From assembly GCF_000424985.1 (NCBI RefSeq), contig NZ_KE384286.1:1-64000 (forward strand): a stretch of 64,000 nucleotides of DNA, given 5' to 3'. The position numbers and the translations under genes were made by a program. Numbering within the stretch: position 1 is the first letter of the stretch; the number at the start of each line of letters is the position of its first letter. The DNA comes from Arenibacter latericius DSM 15913. GTDB lineage: Bacteria; Bacteroidota; Bacteroidia; Flavobacteriales; Flavobacteriaceae. The notes beneath the pieces are model-generated. The model was given only the letters and a program-made list of their open reading frames with translations. It made no database searches and was not told the DNA's origin. Below, piece by piece: positions 24,262-33,888 of this stretch.

Positions 24262-24801
24262 CTATTCTAGATTAGGGGGAGTTAGAGAATATCCTAATTG
24301 TTGTAAAAAATCTAATTGATTAAAGAAAATATCTTCTTGAAATAACTCTCCTTTCTTATTAAATTGGAGTTGCGAAAATCCCGTTATATGTACCTTTTTG
24401 CCGGTAGCGATAACTTCTGCAAACTCCCCAGTATTTGTACCTGTAAAGACCCATTGGATAAAAGCACGATTTCCACATACCTCAGTAAATGTTTTGTCAA
24501 TAGTATAATTTGGAAATCCGATGGCATAAAGGTGCATTTTTGCGTTTAATTCAGTTTTATTAGTGGCAATCGGGATGCCATTCATATACCTGGTATAGTT
24601 TTCTGTAATCCTTTCATTTAAAAGCGTATCGTTTATAGTATTTAAATATTGATTGAGAAATTCCTTAATTACAGCTTGCTCCTTAGCTCCCATAGTTATC
24701 CCATCAACCTTATGTTGGTCATTGTCCAATGATTTTGTTTCGTTTTTACATGAAATTAAAAGAAGGATCATAAGAGTAATTGAAATTATTCGCCATTTCA
24801 T
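24262..24801 (-). CDS. Putative NTF2/SnoaL-like lipoprotein
   Basis: Lipoprotein of 179 residues: MILLLISC ends the signal segment at Cys18. The mature part shows a SnoaL-like ester-cyclase pattern: EFLNQYLNTINDTLLNERI, YTRYMNGIPIATNKTEL, the central FTEVCGNRAFIQWVFTGTNT-type strand and THITGFSQLQF-like end. Ester cyclases often carry His and Asp here, but I cannot confirm a catalytic set. It is the first gene of the operon that continues with the two-domain secreted protein and the other lipoprotein. Function unknown. Confidence 0.68.
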   Translation of the reverse strand: MKWRIISITLMILLLISCKNETKSLDNDQHKVDGITMGAKEQAVIKEFLNQYLNTINDTLLNERITENYTRYMNGIPIATNKTELNAKMHLYAIGFPNYTIDKTFTEVCGNRAFIQWVFTGTNTGEFAEVIATGKKVHITGFSQLQFNKKGELFQEDIFFNQLDFLQQLGYSLTPPNLE

Positions 24802-24979
24802 ATTGGATTATTAAAACTCATTATCTCCCTAATTAACGGTTTAAGCGCATGTAATACAATTAGATTAGGACGAAATGACCCTGTCGTTGTCCGAACATAG
24901 TATTTTATTTATCAGGGGATTAACGAAAAAAAACGTATATTTAAAATCCCGACTTCTTAAGACCTAAGAAAGGTACAGA

Positions 24980-26935
24980 ATGGGAAGACCAACATTTATT
25001 ACTATATTTTCATCTCTATTGTTCAGCATTTTCTTGTTTGGACAGACCCAAGATTTTGATAAAAATGAACCCTACAAAAGGGTATTTGTAGATACTGATA
25101 ATTTTGGAGAGTCTTATTTGGAGCTTCTAGGAAAATCCTATAAAGAAGTGGTAGATAACGATACGTTGCAATTCTCCATGTTAAATGATTTTGCCTATTA
25201 TTGGCATACAAGAAATTTAACGAAAGCTCTAGAGTTTACTCAAGAGGGCCTAGACCTTACAGCCCTTAAAGAAGATGAGCTTTGGAATGGCCGTTTTCAA
25301 ATTACCCAAGGCGCTATATTATTACGGATGGAAAAACTGGATAGTGCCCAGAGAGTATTAGAAAGTGCTAAGAAGAAGGTGCTAAATAAAGATTTAGCAT
25401 TTTTAAATACGCAATTGGGGTATGTCTATGAACGTAGGGGACAATTAGATAGAGCCGCAGATTATGCGATGGAGTCTTTAAAGTTGGGGAATCTTAATAA
25501 TGATCAGAAAGCTATTGCCTTAGCTTATAGTGATCTTAGTAATATTTTCTGGAAGCAGTCTAAGTTTGAAAAAGGATTAGAATATGGACTTAAGTCTCTT
25601 GAGATCTTTGAGGAACGGGGTATTAACGATTTAGATTATGATTTTACCCTCTATGTAGTAGGGAATAATTATATGGATTTGAATGAATTTGATAATGCCC
25701 TTAAATATTATGACCATGCCAAGTCTATTGGGGAACGATATGGGTTCTATAATAATTTAAGTGATATTTACATTTCTCTGGTAGAATTATATTGTCATAT
25801 AAATAACTTTGAGGCTGCAGAAAAAGCAGGTAAGAAAGCAATAAAGTATGCTCAATTATTAGAGAATACTTTCCTATTGATGAGGGCCTATCTTTCTGTA
25901 GGGAAATCACAAAACTTACAAGGCAAATATAGTACTGCTATCCTAAGTCTTCAAAAATCTATTGAAGTCGCTACCGTAAACTTTGGGGACAAATACTATT
26001 TAAGTGAGGCTTATGAAACTCTCGGGATGGCTTTTGCAGGGAATCATAATTATATGGAGGCCTATAAGGCATTTTCTGAATACGATAAACTAAAAAAGAA
26101 AGTCTTTACCGCGGAGGCAGATCAACGTATCGCTTTGTTGCAAACGGAATTTGATGTAGCCCAAAAGGAAAATACTATTCTTTTACAGCAGTCCACAATA
26201 AAAAAGCAAAATACAAATCAGATTCTAACCTCAGTAATTATGGGATTGTTGATTTTTCTTTTGATTTTAGGTTTTGTAGCTATTAGAAATAATCGAAAAA
26301 AAAATGTACTCCTACAGGTTCAAAATGAAGAAAAGGAATTTTTAATTAAAGAAATTCACCATAGGGTAAAGAATAATTTAGAAGTAGTCTCTAGCCTTTT
26401 ATCTCTCCAAACCGCTCAGATTAGCGATGCTAAAATTAAGGATACCATGTGTCAAATTCAGAATAGGATTCAGAGTATGAGTATGATTCATCAAAACTTA
26501 TATCATGGTAAACATCTTACTTCCATAGGGATGAGGCCATATTTTATGAATTTGGCAAACTTCATTTTAGACTCCTATGGCGCCAGTAATAGAATATCGA
26601 TGGTGTACAAAATGAAGGATATAGAACTGAATGTAGATATTGCCACCCCAATAGGATTAATTGTAAATGAGCTGCTCACCAATTCCTTAAAGTATGCCTT
26701 TCCAGAAGATTCTGAGGGAATAATAACCATTGAGTTGGTAGAAAATAGATCGCTATTGGAACTAAAGGTTATGGATAACGGGATTGGTTATACGGATAAA
26801 GATAAAACAAGAGGTACTGGATTCGGCACCCAATTAGTGAGGTTGTTAACACAACAATTAGATGGTAAAATGGTGTTAAAAAATAATGAAGGGACCTCTG
26901 TTTCATTTGAATTTTATCATCATAAAGCAGCATAA
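24980..26935 (+). CDS. TPR-containing HisKA_2 sensor histidine kinase
   Basis: Membrane sensor kinase of 651 residues. It has an N-terminal signal or anchor segment (TIFSSLLFSIFLFGQ), an extracytoplasmic domain of tetratricopeptide repeats (about residues 70-400, e.g. ALAYSDLSNIFWKQSKFEKG), a coiled segment, one membrane helix (about 415-436), the HisKA_2 dimerisation domain with the phospho-acceptor region EIHHRVKNNLEVVSSLLSLQ (His460/461), and an HATPase_c domain with the N-box NELLTNSLKYAF. HisKA_2 with TPR sensors is frequent in Bacteroidetes. The adjacent LytTR regulator begins 2 bases after the stop, so the two form one signalling operon. The ligand is unknown. Confidence 0.9.
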   Translation: MGRPTFITIFSSLLFSIFLFGQTQDFDKNEPYKRVFVDTDNFGESYLELLGKSYKEVVDNDTLQFSMLNDFAYYWHTRNLTKALEFTQEGLDLTALKEDELWNGRFQITQGAILLRMEKLDSAQRVLESAKKKVLNKDLAFLNTQLGYVYERRGQLDRAADYAMESLKLGNLNNDQKAIALAYSDLSNIFWKQSKFEKGLEYGLKSLEIFEERGINDLDYDFTLYVVGNNYMDLNEFDNALKYYDHAKSIGERYGFYNNLSDIYISLVELYCHINNFEAAEKAGKKAIKYAQLLENTFLLMRAYLSVGKSQNLQGKYSTAILSLQKSIEVATVNFGDKYYLSEAYETLGMAFAGNHNYMEAYKAFSEYDKLKKKVFTAEADQRIALLQTEFDVAQKENTILLQQSTIKKQNTNQILTSVIMGLLIFLLILGFVAIRNNRKKNVLLQVQNEEKEFLIKEIHHRVKNNLEVVSSLLSLQTAQISDAKIKDTMCQIQNRIQSMSMIHQNLYHGKHLTSIGMRPYFMNLANFILDSYGASNRISMVYKMKDIELNVDIATPIGLIVNELLTNSLKYAFPEDSEGIITIELVENRSLLELKVMDNGIGYTDKDKTRGTGFGTQLVRLLTQQLDGKMVLKNNEGTSVSFEFYHHKAA

Positions 26936-26937
26936 TT

Positions 26938-27672
26938 ATGGAACGAAAAACAAGGATTTTAATTGTAGAGGATGACATGATTATCGCAGCTAATATATCA
27001 TTACAACTCACCAATCTGGGGTATGAGGTTACTGGATTGGTAACTAGGGGAGAGGAGGCTGTTATCCATGCAATATCCAATAAACCTGATATTATTTTAC
27101 TCGATATCAATTTAAAGGGAGATTTGGACGGAATATCTGCTGCTTTAAAAATACAGGAAACCCAAAATATCCCTATTATTTACCTAACTGCAAATTCTGA
27201 TGAAGCTACCTTTACTAGAGCCAAATCTACCCACCCTTACGCATTTATTTCAAAACCGTTTAGTAATTTAGATTTAAGACGTACCATAGCCTTAGTGGTA
27301 GAACAAATAAAAGGAAATTCTGAAGGTGTAGTCGATGGACCACAAAACATACAAGTATTGAACGACCGTATTTTTGTTCGTCACAATGGGAATATGATAA
27401 AATTGTTGTTAGATGATATCTCCTATATAGAAGCGGATAGAAATTATAGTAATCTTGTAACTCCAACAGGTAGCTTTCTTATCAGCACTACTTTAAAGGT
27501 TCTAGAGGCCGAGCTTATAAACCATAAGTTTATAAGGGTACACCGTTCTTATATGGTAAACATATCCAAGTTAGATGTGGTGGGAGAACATCATTTAGAA
27601 ATAAAACGAAAGGTTATACCCTTAAGTAAATCGTTTAAACAACATCTACTAAAACGCTTGCATACCATTTAA
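26938..27672 (+). CDS. LytTR-family response regulator
   Basis: Response regulator of 244 residues partnered with the TPR kinase just upstream (2-base gap). The receiver domain (about 1-120) has the acidic pocket EDDMI near the N-terminus, the phospho-acceptor Asp in DIILLDINLKG, the conserved Thr/Ser in YLTANSDEA and the lysine in FISKPF. The C-terminal LytTR DNA-binding domain (about 145-240) includes DDISYIEADRNYSNL and FIRVHRSYMVNISKLD. LytTR regulators usually bind direct repeats near promoters. The target genes are not evident. Confidence 0.92.
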   Translation: MERKTRILIVEDDMIIAANISLQLTNLGYEVTGLVTRGEEAVIHAISNKPDIILLDINLKGDLDGISAALKIQETQNIPIIYLTANSDEATFTRAKSTHPYAFISKPFSNLDLRRTIALVVEQIKGNSEGVVDGPQNIQVLNDRIFVRHNGNMIKLLLDDISYIEADRNYSNLVTPTGSFLISTTLKVLEAELINHKFIRVHRSYMVNISKLDVVGEHHLEIKRKVIPLSKSFKQHLLKRLHTI

Positions 27673-27711
27673 TCATTACTTTTATAATCTATAGTAGGTT
27701 AAAGCGCAATT

Positions 27712-28389
27712 CTATTTTTTAAAAGTAAGGGTAGATGCTCCTTTGCCAACAATTATAATATCTGCCATGTCTAGAAAAAGCCCTGTTTCTACAATTCCTG
27801 GAATTTGCTTAAGGGTATAATTAAGTAAAGGGAGGTTATTTATGTGTTTAATGTTGAGGTCTATAATATGATTTCCTTCATCGGTAATAAAAAGCTGTTC
27901 TTCTTTTTTCCGCATTATCGGCTGCAATTGCATGTTATCAAGTAACTGCATTATTTTACGGGTGGCTAGTGGGATTGTCTCTATAGGGAGTTTAAAGCTT
28001 CCTAGTCGATCTACCTGCTTATGGGAATCGGCGATAATAATAACAAGGTCCGAATTATGGGCTAAAATCTTTTCGTGTAATAAGGCTCCGCCTCCGCCTT
28101 TAATTAATTGCAGATACGGGTCAAACTCATCCGTACCGTCTATGGTGAGGTCAATGCTGTCTGCTTTTTCTAACGATATTAGAGGGATATTCAGATCTAA
28201 AGCAAGTTTACGGGTGTTTTCTGAGCTAGGTACACCTTTGATGTTTAGTCCGTTAGCTACCTGTATGCCGAGTTCTTTAATCATAAAGTTGGCGGTACTA
28301 CCAGTCCCTAATCCGACCGTCATCCCTTGTTTTACATACTTAACTGCTTCCAAGGCAGCCAATTTCTTTTCGTGATCTATAGCTGTCAT
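27712..28389 (-). CDS. rpiA: Ribose-5-phosphate isomerase A
   Basis: Interconverts ribulose-5-phosphate and ribose-5-phosphate in the non-oxidative pentose-phosphate pathway. Conserved blocks: GLGTGSTANFMI (phosphate binding, about residues 22-33), GVPSSENTRKLA, TIDGTDEFDPYLQLIKGGGG (substrate binding), and KLPIETIPLA further on. Length 225 is typical. It is oriented toward the 3' side of the two-component operon and is followed upstream by the PaiB-like gene. The oxidative-branch genes zwf, pgl and gnd are encoded 9-13 kb away. Confidence 0.95.
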   Translation of the reverse strand: MTAIDHEKKLAALEAVKYVKQGMTVGLGTGSTANFMIKELGIQVANGLNIKGVPSSENTRKLALDLNIPLISLEKADSIDLTIDGTDEFDPYLQLIKGGGGALLHEKILAHNSDLVIIIADSHKQVDRLGSFKLPIETIPLATRKIMQLLDNMQLQPIMRKKEEQLFITDEGNHIIDLNIKHINNLPLLNYTLKQIPGIVETGLFLDMADIIIVGKGASTLTFKK

Positions 28390-28426
28390 TACTACCTAGA
28401 TGTTTAAATTAATTGATATAAGTTCT

Positions 28427-29044
28427 CTAATGGGGACATTTATTGCTTCTTATCATATTGGCAATTTCTTTAGAACCACAGTTCTTAGATTTGTTTAACT
28501 CCGCTATTATTTGTGGATGGTCTTCTGTACGCGTCTGAGATAACTTGTAAGCGGCCTGGATCTCCTTAATACGGATTTTAAACCCTACTATGCCACTAAT
28601 CTGACTCATGGTTTCCTGGGATAAATTATCTAGGGAAACGGGATTGGTAGCTACCTTCTCATACTTATTAACAAGCTTGTGCAAGGATTCTAGGACGGCT
28701 TTCTCATCTATTAATTCAATCGTTCCGTAAACATGAACTGCAATATAATTCCAAGTGGGGACTTCCTCTTCCTTATACCAAGAGGAGGAAATGTAACTAT
28801 GTGGCCCGTTAAATATAGCTAATACCTCCTCTTTCCCCTTAAAGTATTTCCATTGAGGATTAGCTTTGGAAATATGTCCTACCAACAGATCGTTTCCATC
28901 TACATCTATCTCCAATTCTAAGGGGATATGAGTAGCCCAGGGGCGCCCTTCGGTTTGGTTTACTAGAATTCCAAAACTGTTTTGTTTTAGGAACTCCTTT
29001 ACCTCTCCAAGATCTGTATTCTTATAATGTGATGGAATGTACAT
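28427..29044 (-). CDS. PaiB-type FMN-binding protein
   Basis: Cytoplasmic protein of 205 residues matching the PaiB / FMN-binding split-barrel family, named after the Bacillus repressor of sporulation and protease genes. Characteristic segments: MYIPSHYKNTD at the N-terminus, GILVNQTEGRPWATHIPLEL, NGPHSYISSSWYKEEEVPTW, and the following YIAVHVYGTIELID. The C-terminal part KIRIKEIQAAYKLSQ completes the domain. Whether it binds DNA is doubtful; many homologues look like flavin-binding enzymes. It lies between rpiA and the EEP hydrolase in one direction. Confidence 0.87.
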   Translation of the reverse strand: MYIPSHYKNTDLGEVKEFLKQNSFGILVNQTEGRPWATHIPLELEIDVDGNDLLVGHISKANPQWKYFKGKEEVLAIFNGPHSYISSSWYKEEEVPTWNYIAVHVYGTIELIDEKAVLESLHKLVNKYEKVATNPVSLDNLSQETMSQISGIVGFKIRIKEIQAAYKLSQTRTEDHPQIIAELNKSKNCGSKEIANMIRSNKCPH

Positions 29045-29084
29045 AATAACTGGTTTTGGTAGGGAATATGTTATTGCGCCAACT

Positions 29085-29930
29085 TTATTCGGCTATCGTA
29101 ACCAATACAGGTAAATGGTCGGAAATATGTTTGTTGTTCGCCATTCTATCGTCTATATGAGTATAGGACAGCACTTCTAAATCCTGCGCAAAAATGTAAT
29201 CTATTCGGTCCATTAAGATGTGCTCTTGGTTAAAACCGTTGAAGGTGCCTAAAGGACCATAAAATGGTTTCTTAGAGATGTCCATACCATCCTGTAAATA
29301 CTGCTGTAGAAAACGTATGGCTTCCGTTTCTGGGGTTAAATTAAGGTCTCCCATAAGGACAACTGGTACTTTATTGGTGTTAATCTCATTTATTTTTTTG
29401 TAGATCAGTTGAGCAGATTTTGTCCTTGCCTGCACTCCCCGATGGTCAAAGTGGGTGTTAAAGACCCAAAATTGCTTTTTGGTCTTCCGATTCTCGAAAA
29501 GAGCATAAGTACATATACGCTCTAGAGCAGCGTCCCATCCCACTGAAACTTTTTCTGGAGTTTCGGAAAGCCAAAAGGTATTGGTTTTTAAAACCTTGAA
29601 TTTATCTGAATTATATAAGATAGCAGTGTATTCTCCCTTTTGCTTACCATCGTCTCTACCAACACCAACGTAAGAAAAACTAGGAAGGGCTTCATTTAAA
29701 TAAGTCACTTGGCGATGTAAGCCTTCTTGGATCCCTATAATGTCTGCATTATAGTGTTGTAGCAAATGCACCATGGTCTCTTTACGATCATTCCAATTAT
29801 TAATTGTGTCACCGGTATTGTCGTACTTAATATTATAACTGATTAAGTTGGTAGTTTGCGAGGCTAGTTCGATTGGAAGTGCCATTAGTACAAAAACTAA
29901 AAGTACAGTTGAAAATGTATTTTTCATCAC
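29085..29930 (-). CDS. Secreted endonuclease/exonuclease/phosphatase-family hydrolase
   Basis: Exported hydrolase of 281 residues with a signal peptide (TVLLVFVLMALPIELASQ). It has the EEP catalytic set: SYNIKYD (Asn), IIGIQEGL (Glu), the central FNTHFDHRG (His), VLMGDLNLTP (Asp and Asn), DRIDYIFA (Asp) and the terminal ISDHLPVLV (Asp-His pair). This fold includes DNases, sphingomyelinases and phosphatases; substrate is not clear, but a secreted nuclease or phosphodiesterase is likely. Located 40 bases upstream of the PaiB-like gene, with a terminator before the following helicase gene. Confidence 0.9.
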   Translation of the reverse strand: MMKNTFSTVLLVFVLMALPIELASQTTNLISYNIKYDNTGDTINNWNDRKETMVHLLQHYNADIIGIQEGLHRQVTYLNEALPSFSYVGVGRDDGKQKGEYTAILYNSDKFKVLKTNTFWLSETPEKVSVGWDAALERICTYALFENRKTKKQFWVFNTHFDHRGVQARTKSAQLIYKKINEINTNKVPVVLMGDLNLTPETEAIRFLQQYLQDGMDISKKPFYGPLGTFNGFNQEHILMDRIDYIFAQDLEVLSYTHIDDRMANNKHISDHLPVLVTIAE

Positions 29931-30022
29931 TTAGATATTTAAGTATAAATTAAAACGATTTAAATGCTCAATAAAGGTCTTGATTTTTTCAATGACCAAC
30001 TAAAAATTACACATTATTCATT

Positions 30023-30057
30023 AAAAAAGCCGGAATAATTTCTTACCCGGCTTTTTT
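30023..30057. terminator. Intrinsic terminator downstream of the DEAD-box helicase
   Basis: Perfect 11-bp stem AAAAAAGCCGG (30023-30033) and CCGGCTTTTTT (30047-30057) with a 13-base loop and A/T tracts on each flank. On the minus strand it lies directly after the helicase stop codon; the next minus-strand gene starts at 29930. Confidence 0.88.
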
Positions 30058-30079
30058 ACTTTATGTATAATAGGAAATA

Positions 30080-31363
30080 TTAATCCCTTTTTGGTCTGTT
30101 ACTATTATTGCTACTTCTGCTTCTATTGCCATTTCTTCCTCCTCGTGGATTGGAATGCCCAGTCCTTTGTCGCTGTCTATTGTTATGATGCTTTTTAGCT
30201 GGCTGTAAAGGCACATCTTCAATACCATCATCTACAAAGGGATGGTCGGTAATAACCGGTACTTGTTGGTTAATCAATTTCTGAATATCCTTTAAGTAAG
30301 GCCTTTCTTCTGTATCACAAAAAGAAAGGGCAATCCCACTAGCACTTGCTCTTCCGGTCCTACCAATACGGTGAACGTAAGTCTCAGGAACATTAGGAAG
30401 GTCGTAGTTAATTACTAGTGAGAGTTCCTCTACGTCTATACCTCTTGCTGCAATATCTGTAGCGACAAGTACTTTTAGATCTCCATTCTTAAAATCACCC
30501 AAGGCTTTCTGTCGTGCATTTTGGGATTTGTTTCCATGAATTGCATCTGCCTTAATATCGGCTTTTGCCAATTGCTTTACAATTTTATTGGCCCCGTGCT
30601 TGGTTCTCGAAAAAACCAATGCAGAATCATTGGGATCTTTTTCCAACAAATGAACTAACAAACTTGGTTTGTTTTTTTTAGAAACAAAGTATAAGGCTTG
30701 TTCTACCTTTTCTGCTGTAGCTTGCTGAGGTTTAATAGTAACTTGTTCAAAATCGCCCAATAATTTACGGGACAATTCTACGATCGCTTTCGGCATTGTG
30801 GCCGAAAAGAAAAGCGACTGGCGATTATCGGGTAGCTTGGCAATTATCTTTTTTATATCGTGTATAAAGCCCATATCCAGCATCTGGTCGGCTTCATCCA
30901 ATACTGCGTATTGTATATCTCGTAGGGAAATAAAACCCTGGTTCATTAGGTCTAATAGTCTTCCTGGAGTAGCGATAAGTACATCTACACCTTTCTTTAA
31001 GGCATCTGTTTGTCGACCTTGCTTAATACCACCAAAAATAACGGTGCTTCTAATATCGGTAAATCTAGCGTAAGAGGTGAAATTCTCACCAATTTGTATT
31101 GCTAATTCCCGGGTTGGGGTAACTACTAATGTTCTAATTTTGCGCTGATGCGAATTTGTATCGCGATTTGTAACCAATTGTTGAATAATTGGTATGGAAA
31201 AGGCGGCAGTTTTACCAGTGCCTGTTTGTGCACAGCCTAGTAGATCTTTGCCTTTTAATAAAATTGGAATTGATTGTTCTTGTATTGGGGTGGGGTTTGT
31301 ATAGCCTTCCGCCGCTAGGGCTTTAAGTATAGGTTCTATAATACCTAAATCTTTAAATGTCAT
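30080..31363 (-). CDS. DEAD-box RNA helicase (RhlE-like)
   Basis: ATP-dependent RNA helicase of 427 residues, probably in ribosome assembly or RNA decay. Motifs occur in order: Q motif around YTNPTPIQEQSIP, Walker A AQTGTGKTAAFS, PTRELAIQI, the DEAD box VLDEADQMLDMGF, SAT in FFSATMP, motif IV/V with ATDIAARGIDV, and motif VI YVHRIGRTGRA. A basic arginine/asparagine/glycine-rich tail begins near 390. The shape resembles RhlE more than DeaD or DbpA; no DbpA-type RNA-binding domain is present. A second helicase with that domain is encoded at 60.7 kb. It is monocistronic. Confidence 0.93.
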   Translation of the reverse strand: MTFKDLGIIEPILKALAAEGYTNPTPIQEQSIPILLKGKDLLGCAQTGTGKTAAFSIPIIQQLVTNRDTNSHQRKIRTLVVTPTRELAIQIGENFTSYARFTDIRSTVIFGGIKQGRQTDALKKGVDVLIATPGRLLDLMNQGFISLRDIQYAVLDEADQMLDMGFIHDIKKIIAKLPDNRQSLFFSATMPKAIVELSRKLLGDFEQVTIKPQQATAEKVEQALYFVSKKNKPSLLVHLLEKDPNDSALVFSRTKHGANKIVKQLAKADIKADAIHGNKSQNARQKALGDFKNGDLKVLVATDIAARGIDVEELSLVINYDLPNVPETYVHRIGRTGRASASGIALSFCDTEERPYLKDIQKLINQQVPVITDHPFVDDGIEDVPLQPAKKHHNNRQRQRTGHSNPRGGRNGNRSRSSNNSNRPKRD

Positions 31364-32544
31364 ATAATATGTAAAATAAGTGGTAAAGGTACGGGATTAG
31401 TTTGGATTAAGGGTTTATTATTTAAATAGTGGTCTTAGCAAAACGTTACCCATCCATTGCTGCAGATGTAATTCGACCTAAATAATTAGCCTCCTCTCCT
31501 TATAAAATTTGGTCATAAATTATAAGATACGTTAGTTTTTACTCACTATTTGTGGTGACCCTACATTTATACTTGAATTATTTTGGTATTGGCGATTTCT
31601 ATAGTATTTGTGATGCTTTGTATGTGAGGCTGACTTACTTTTTTTAGGTTTAAAAGACGGAGATATAGCTTTAACTCTTACAGTGTGAGTTGCGTTAATA
31701 TCCTATTCCTACACTTATTTCCTAAATATTCTTTATTTCGTTTGAAACCCTACTCAGTGTGGTTATAAAGAATCTAGTAGAGTAGAGGAAGTTTTGATAT
31801 TGAAAGGTATGCTAAGTTTTATATGGATTTCCTATCTCAATTTCTGTTGTACTTTAACCAAAAGGGGTGGACTATCTCCCTTTGGGTAAATGACGACAGT
31901 AGTAGGTTGTTTAGATGTTCCACACCCTTTAAAAACTAAATTTTATCCTCCCTGTAATACACTACATAAAATTGATTCTATTCTTTAATTCGTGCTAGCA
32001 AGGTTTTTATAAAAAATATTCGATTGCGTTATTTTTTTTGGGGATAAAGCGCTAAAATTAAATTTTAACACGTAATTTTACACTTCATAAGTAAGAAAAA
32101 ATAAGTTTGAATTGAATTTGTTTTTTGACTTTTAAAGAGGACGTAGGGGTGCGTCCTCTTTTTTATTTTACACACATGCCTTTAATTACTGCAAATCTTT
32201 AGTTTTCCTGTTTCTATTATCCTTTGATAATATTATGACTGATTTTCAGTATGATTATTTGGCCTTCTACAGTTCATCCTTCATAACTTACAATTGAGTG
32301 TAACTTAATTTTATCTCTTGTGGATTTGGATAATCTTTGTGCTAGAATCTATAAATAGAAGATAATCAGAACAATGAGATTTCAAAATCAGCCTAATATC
32401 TCCAGAAATAACATTATGTCAATTATAGGGTCATCTAATTTCACTCCCTCCTTGGAACTTTTCACTAACTTTAATCGTGAACCTTCTTCTTGTTTCAGGA
32501 AAACAATGAAATCAAACGAAACCAGTTTTTGAACAAATCAATAA
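31364..32544. other. Large gene-free interval (1.2 kb)
   Basis: No reading frame of convincing length or composition occurs on either strand between the helicase and the LytS-like kinase gene. The only clear structure is the orphan terminator at 32134-32161. AT-rich sequence elsewhere shows no inverted repeat or tandem array of note. A short protein-like 36-codon open stretch on the minus strand (31835-31942) lacks a start codon and is not called. The interval may hold a small RNA and the promoter of the kinase operon. Confidence 0.5.
32134..32161 (+). terminator. Orphan intrinsic terminator
   Basis: Perfect 10-bp stem AAAGAGGACG (32134-32143) and CGTCCTCTTT (32152-32161), 8-base loop, followed by a T-run. 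No gene ends in front of it on the plus strand, so it is a candidate 3' end of an untranslated transcript. Confidence 0.8.
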
Positions 32545-33888
32545 GTGAATATGAATCGTTTTTTAAAGCATTTAGGCAACGCCATATTTATTGGGACCTT
32601 AATTTATTTTGTTTTCCTAGCCATCTTCTTTTTTATGGGCAGGTTTGATGAGGGATTTAGTTATGATCGTGCTTTACAAGAGTATTATAGAAATATGATA
32701 TACTCCCTTATCCTCTATATGGTAAATGCTTATTGGATGCAATATCTTATTGTTAAGCATAAAAAACATATCCTAGCTAAAAGACCAATGTTGGTTGGGA
32801 TAACAGGAAATATTATACTATCTCTTATAGGGATATTTATCTCCAGATTTATTCTTAAGGTAGGATTAGACAACATGGCATTGTCCGATTTTCTACGAGG
32901 GGAAAGACTAGAGTATTATAAGGTTTCTATGCTCATAGCGATTATAATATCTATTATTTTTTATGTGGCTTGGCACTTTAAGTACAAACAAGAAAATAAA
33001 GTAAAAGAGCAAAAGATCATTGCCGGAACAGCATCTGCCAAATTTGATGCACTAAAGAATCAATTGGATCCGCATTTCTTGTTTAATAGTTTAAATGTGC
33101 TTACCAGTTTAATAGAGGAGGATCCAGTACAAGCTCAAAAATTTACCACTTCACTTTCTAAGGTTTATCGGTATGTTTTAGAACAGAAAAATAAAGATCT
33201 TGTAACTGTAGATGAGGAGCTGAGTTTTGCTAAGACCTATATTAAGTTGCTGAGAATGAGGTTCGAGAATAGTATTGTCTTGGATATCCCAGCAGAAAGC
33301 AGTAATCCTGAGGCTAAAATAGTGCCCTTATCCTTGCAACTATTACTAGAAAATGCGGTAAAACACAATGTGGTTACCGCTTCCCGGCCATTAAAGATTA
33401 GGGTGTATGAAGAAGGGGGAATGCTATGTGTAAGTAATAATTATCAGGAAAAGCGGATGGTTAAAAAAAGTAGTGGGGTAGGACTTAAGAATATCCAACA
33501 GCGGTATCAAATACTGTCTAAAAGAGAAGTTGAAATTGTAAAATCGGATTCAGAATTTACCGTGAGACTGCCATTACTGACTGAAATATTAAACAATTTT
33601 GAGACGCAAGAGCTCATTATAGAGGATAAGCGATATAAAAAAGCTAAGGAACGGGTAGAGGCCCTAAAAAGTTTTTACGGCAATTTAGGAGCCTATATAG
33701 TGGTAATACCAATTCTGGCGGTATTAAATTATAATACTACATCTTTTCCTTGGGCAATCTTTCCTGCCTTGGGTTGGGGATTTGGTGTGGTTATGCACGG
33801 GTTAGATGCTTATGGTCGCGCCCCTATTTTAGGTAAGGGATGGGAAGAACGTACCATGCGTAAATTAATGGAGGATGACGACTTTTAA
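32545..33888 (+). CDS. LytS-like histidine kinase with C-terminal 2TM domain
   Basis: Membrane histidine kinase of 447 residues. Four predicted membrane helices occur at about 13-31, 52-70, 82-101 and 127-145, followed by a LytS/YehU-type histidine kinase domain with the phospho-acceptor LDPHFLFNSLNVL (His177), FAKTYIKLLRMRFENS, and an ATPase region with LLENAVKHNVVTA. Unusually, residues about 350-447 form a 2TM domain (KKAKERVEALKSFYG, two helices, then GKGWEERTMRKLMEDD) identical in layout to the three separate 2TM proteins that follow. Transcribed first in a five-gene operon ending in a LytTR regulator. The input signal is unknown. Confidence 0.9.
   Translation: MNMNRFLKHLGNAIFIGTLIYFVFLAIFFFMGRFDEGFSYDRALQEYYRNMIYSLILYMVNAYWMQYLIVKHKKHILAKRPMLVGITGNIILSLIGIFISRFILKVGLDNMALSDFLRGERLEYYKVSMLIAIIISIIFYVAWHFKYKQENKVKEQKIIAGTASAKFDALKNQLDPHFLFNSLNVLTSLIEEDPVQAQKFTTSLSKVYRYVLEQKNKDLVTVDEELSFAKTYIKLLRMRFENSIVLDIPAESSNPEAKIVPLSLQLLLENAVKHNVVTASRPLKIRVYEEGGMLCVSNNYQEKRMVKKSSGVGLKNIQQRYQILSKREVEIVKSDSEFTVRLPLLTEILNNFETQELIIEDKRYKKAKERVEALKSFYGNLGAYIVVIPILAVLNYNTTSFPWAIFPALGWGFGVVMHGLDAYGRAPILGKGWEERTMRKLMEDDDF

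Noticed and set aside
31835-31942. Protein-like 36-codon open stretch on the minus strand in the gene-free interval
   Set aside because: It reads sensibly but lacks a start codon, is bounded by TAA and TAG, and is short enough to occur by chance in AT-rich DNA.
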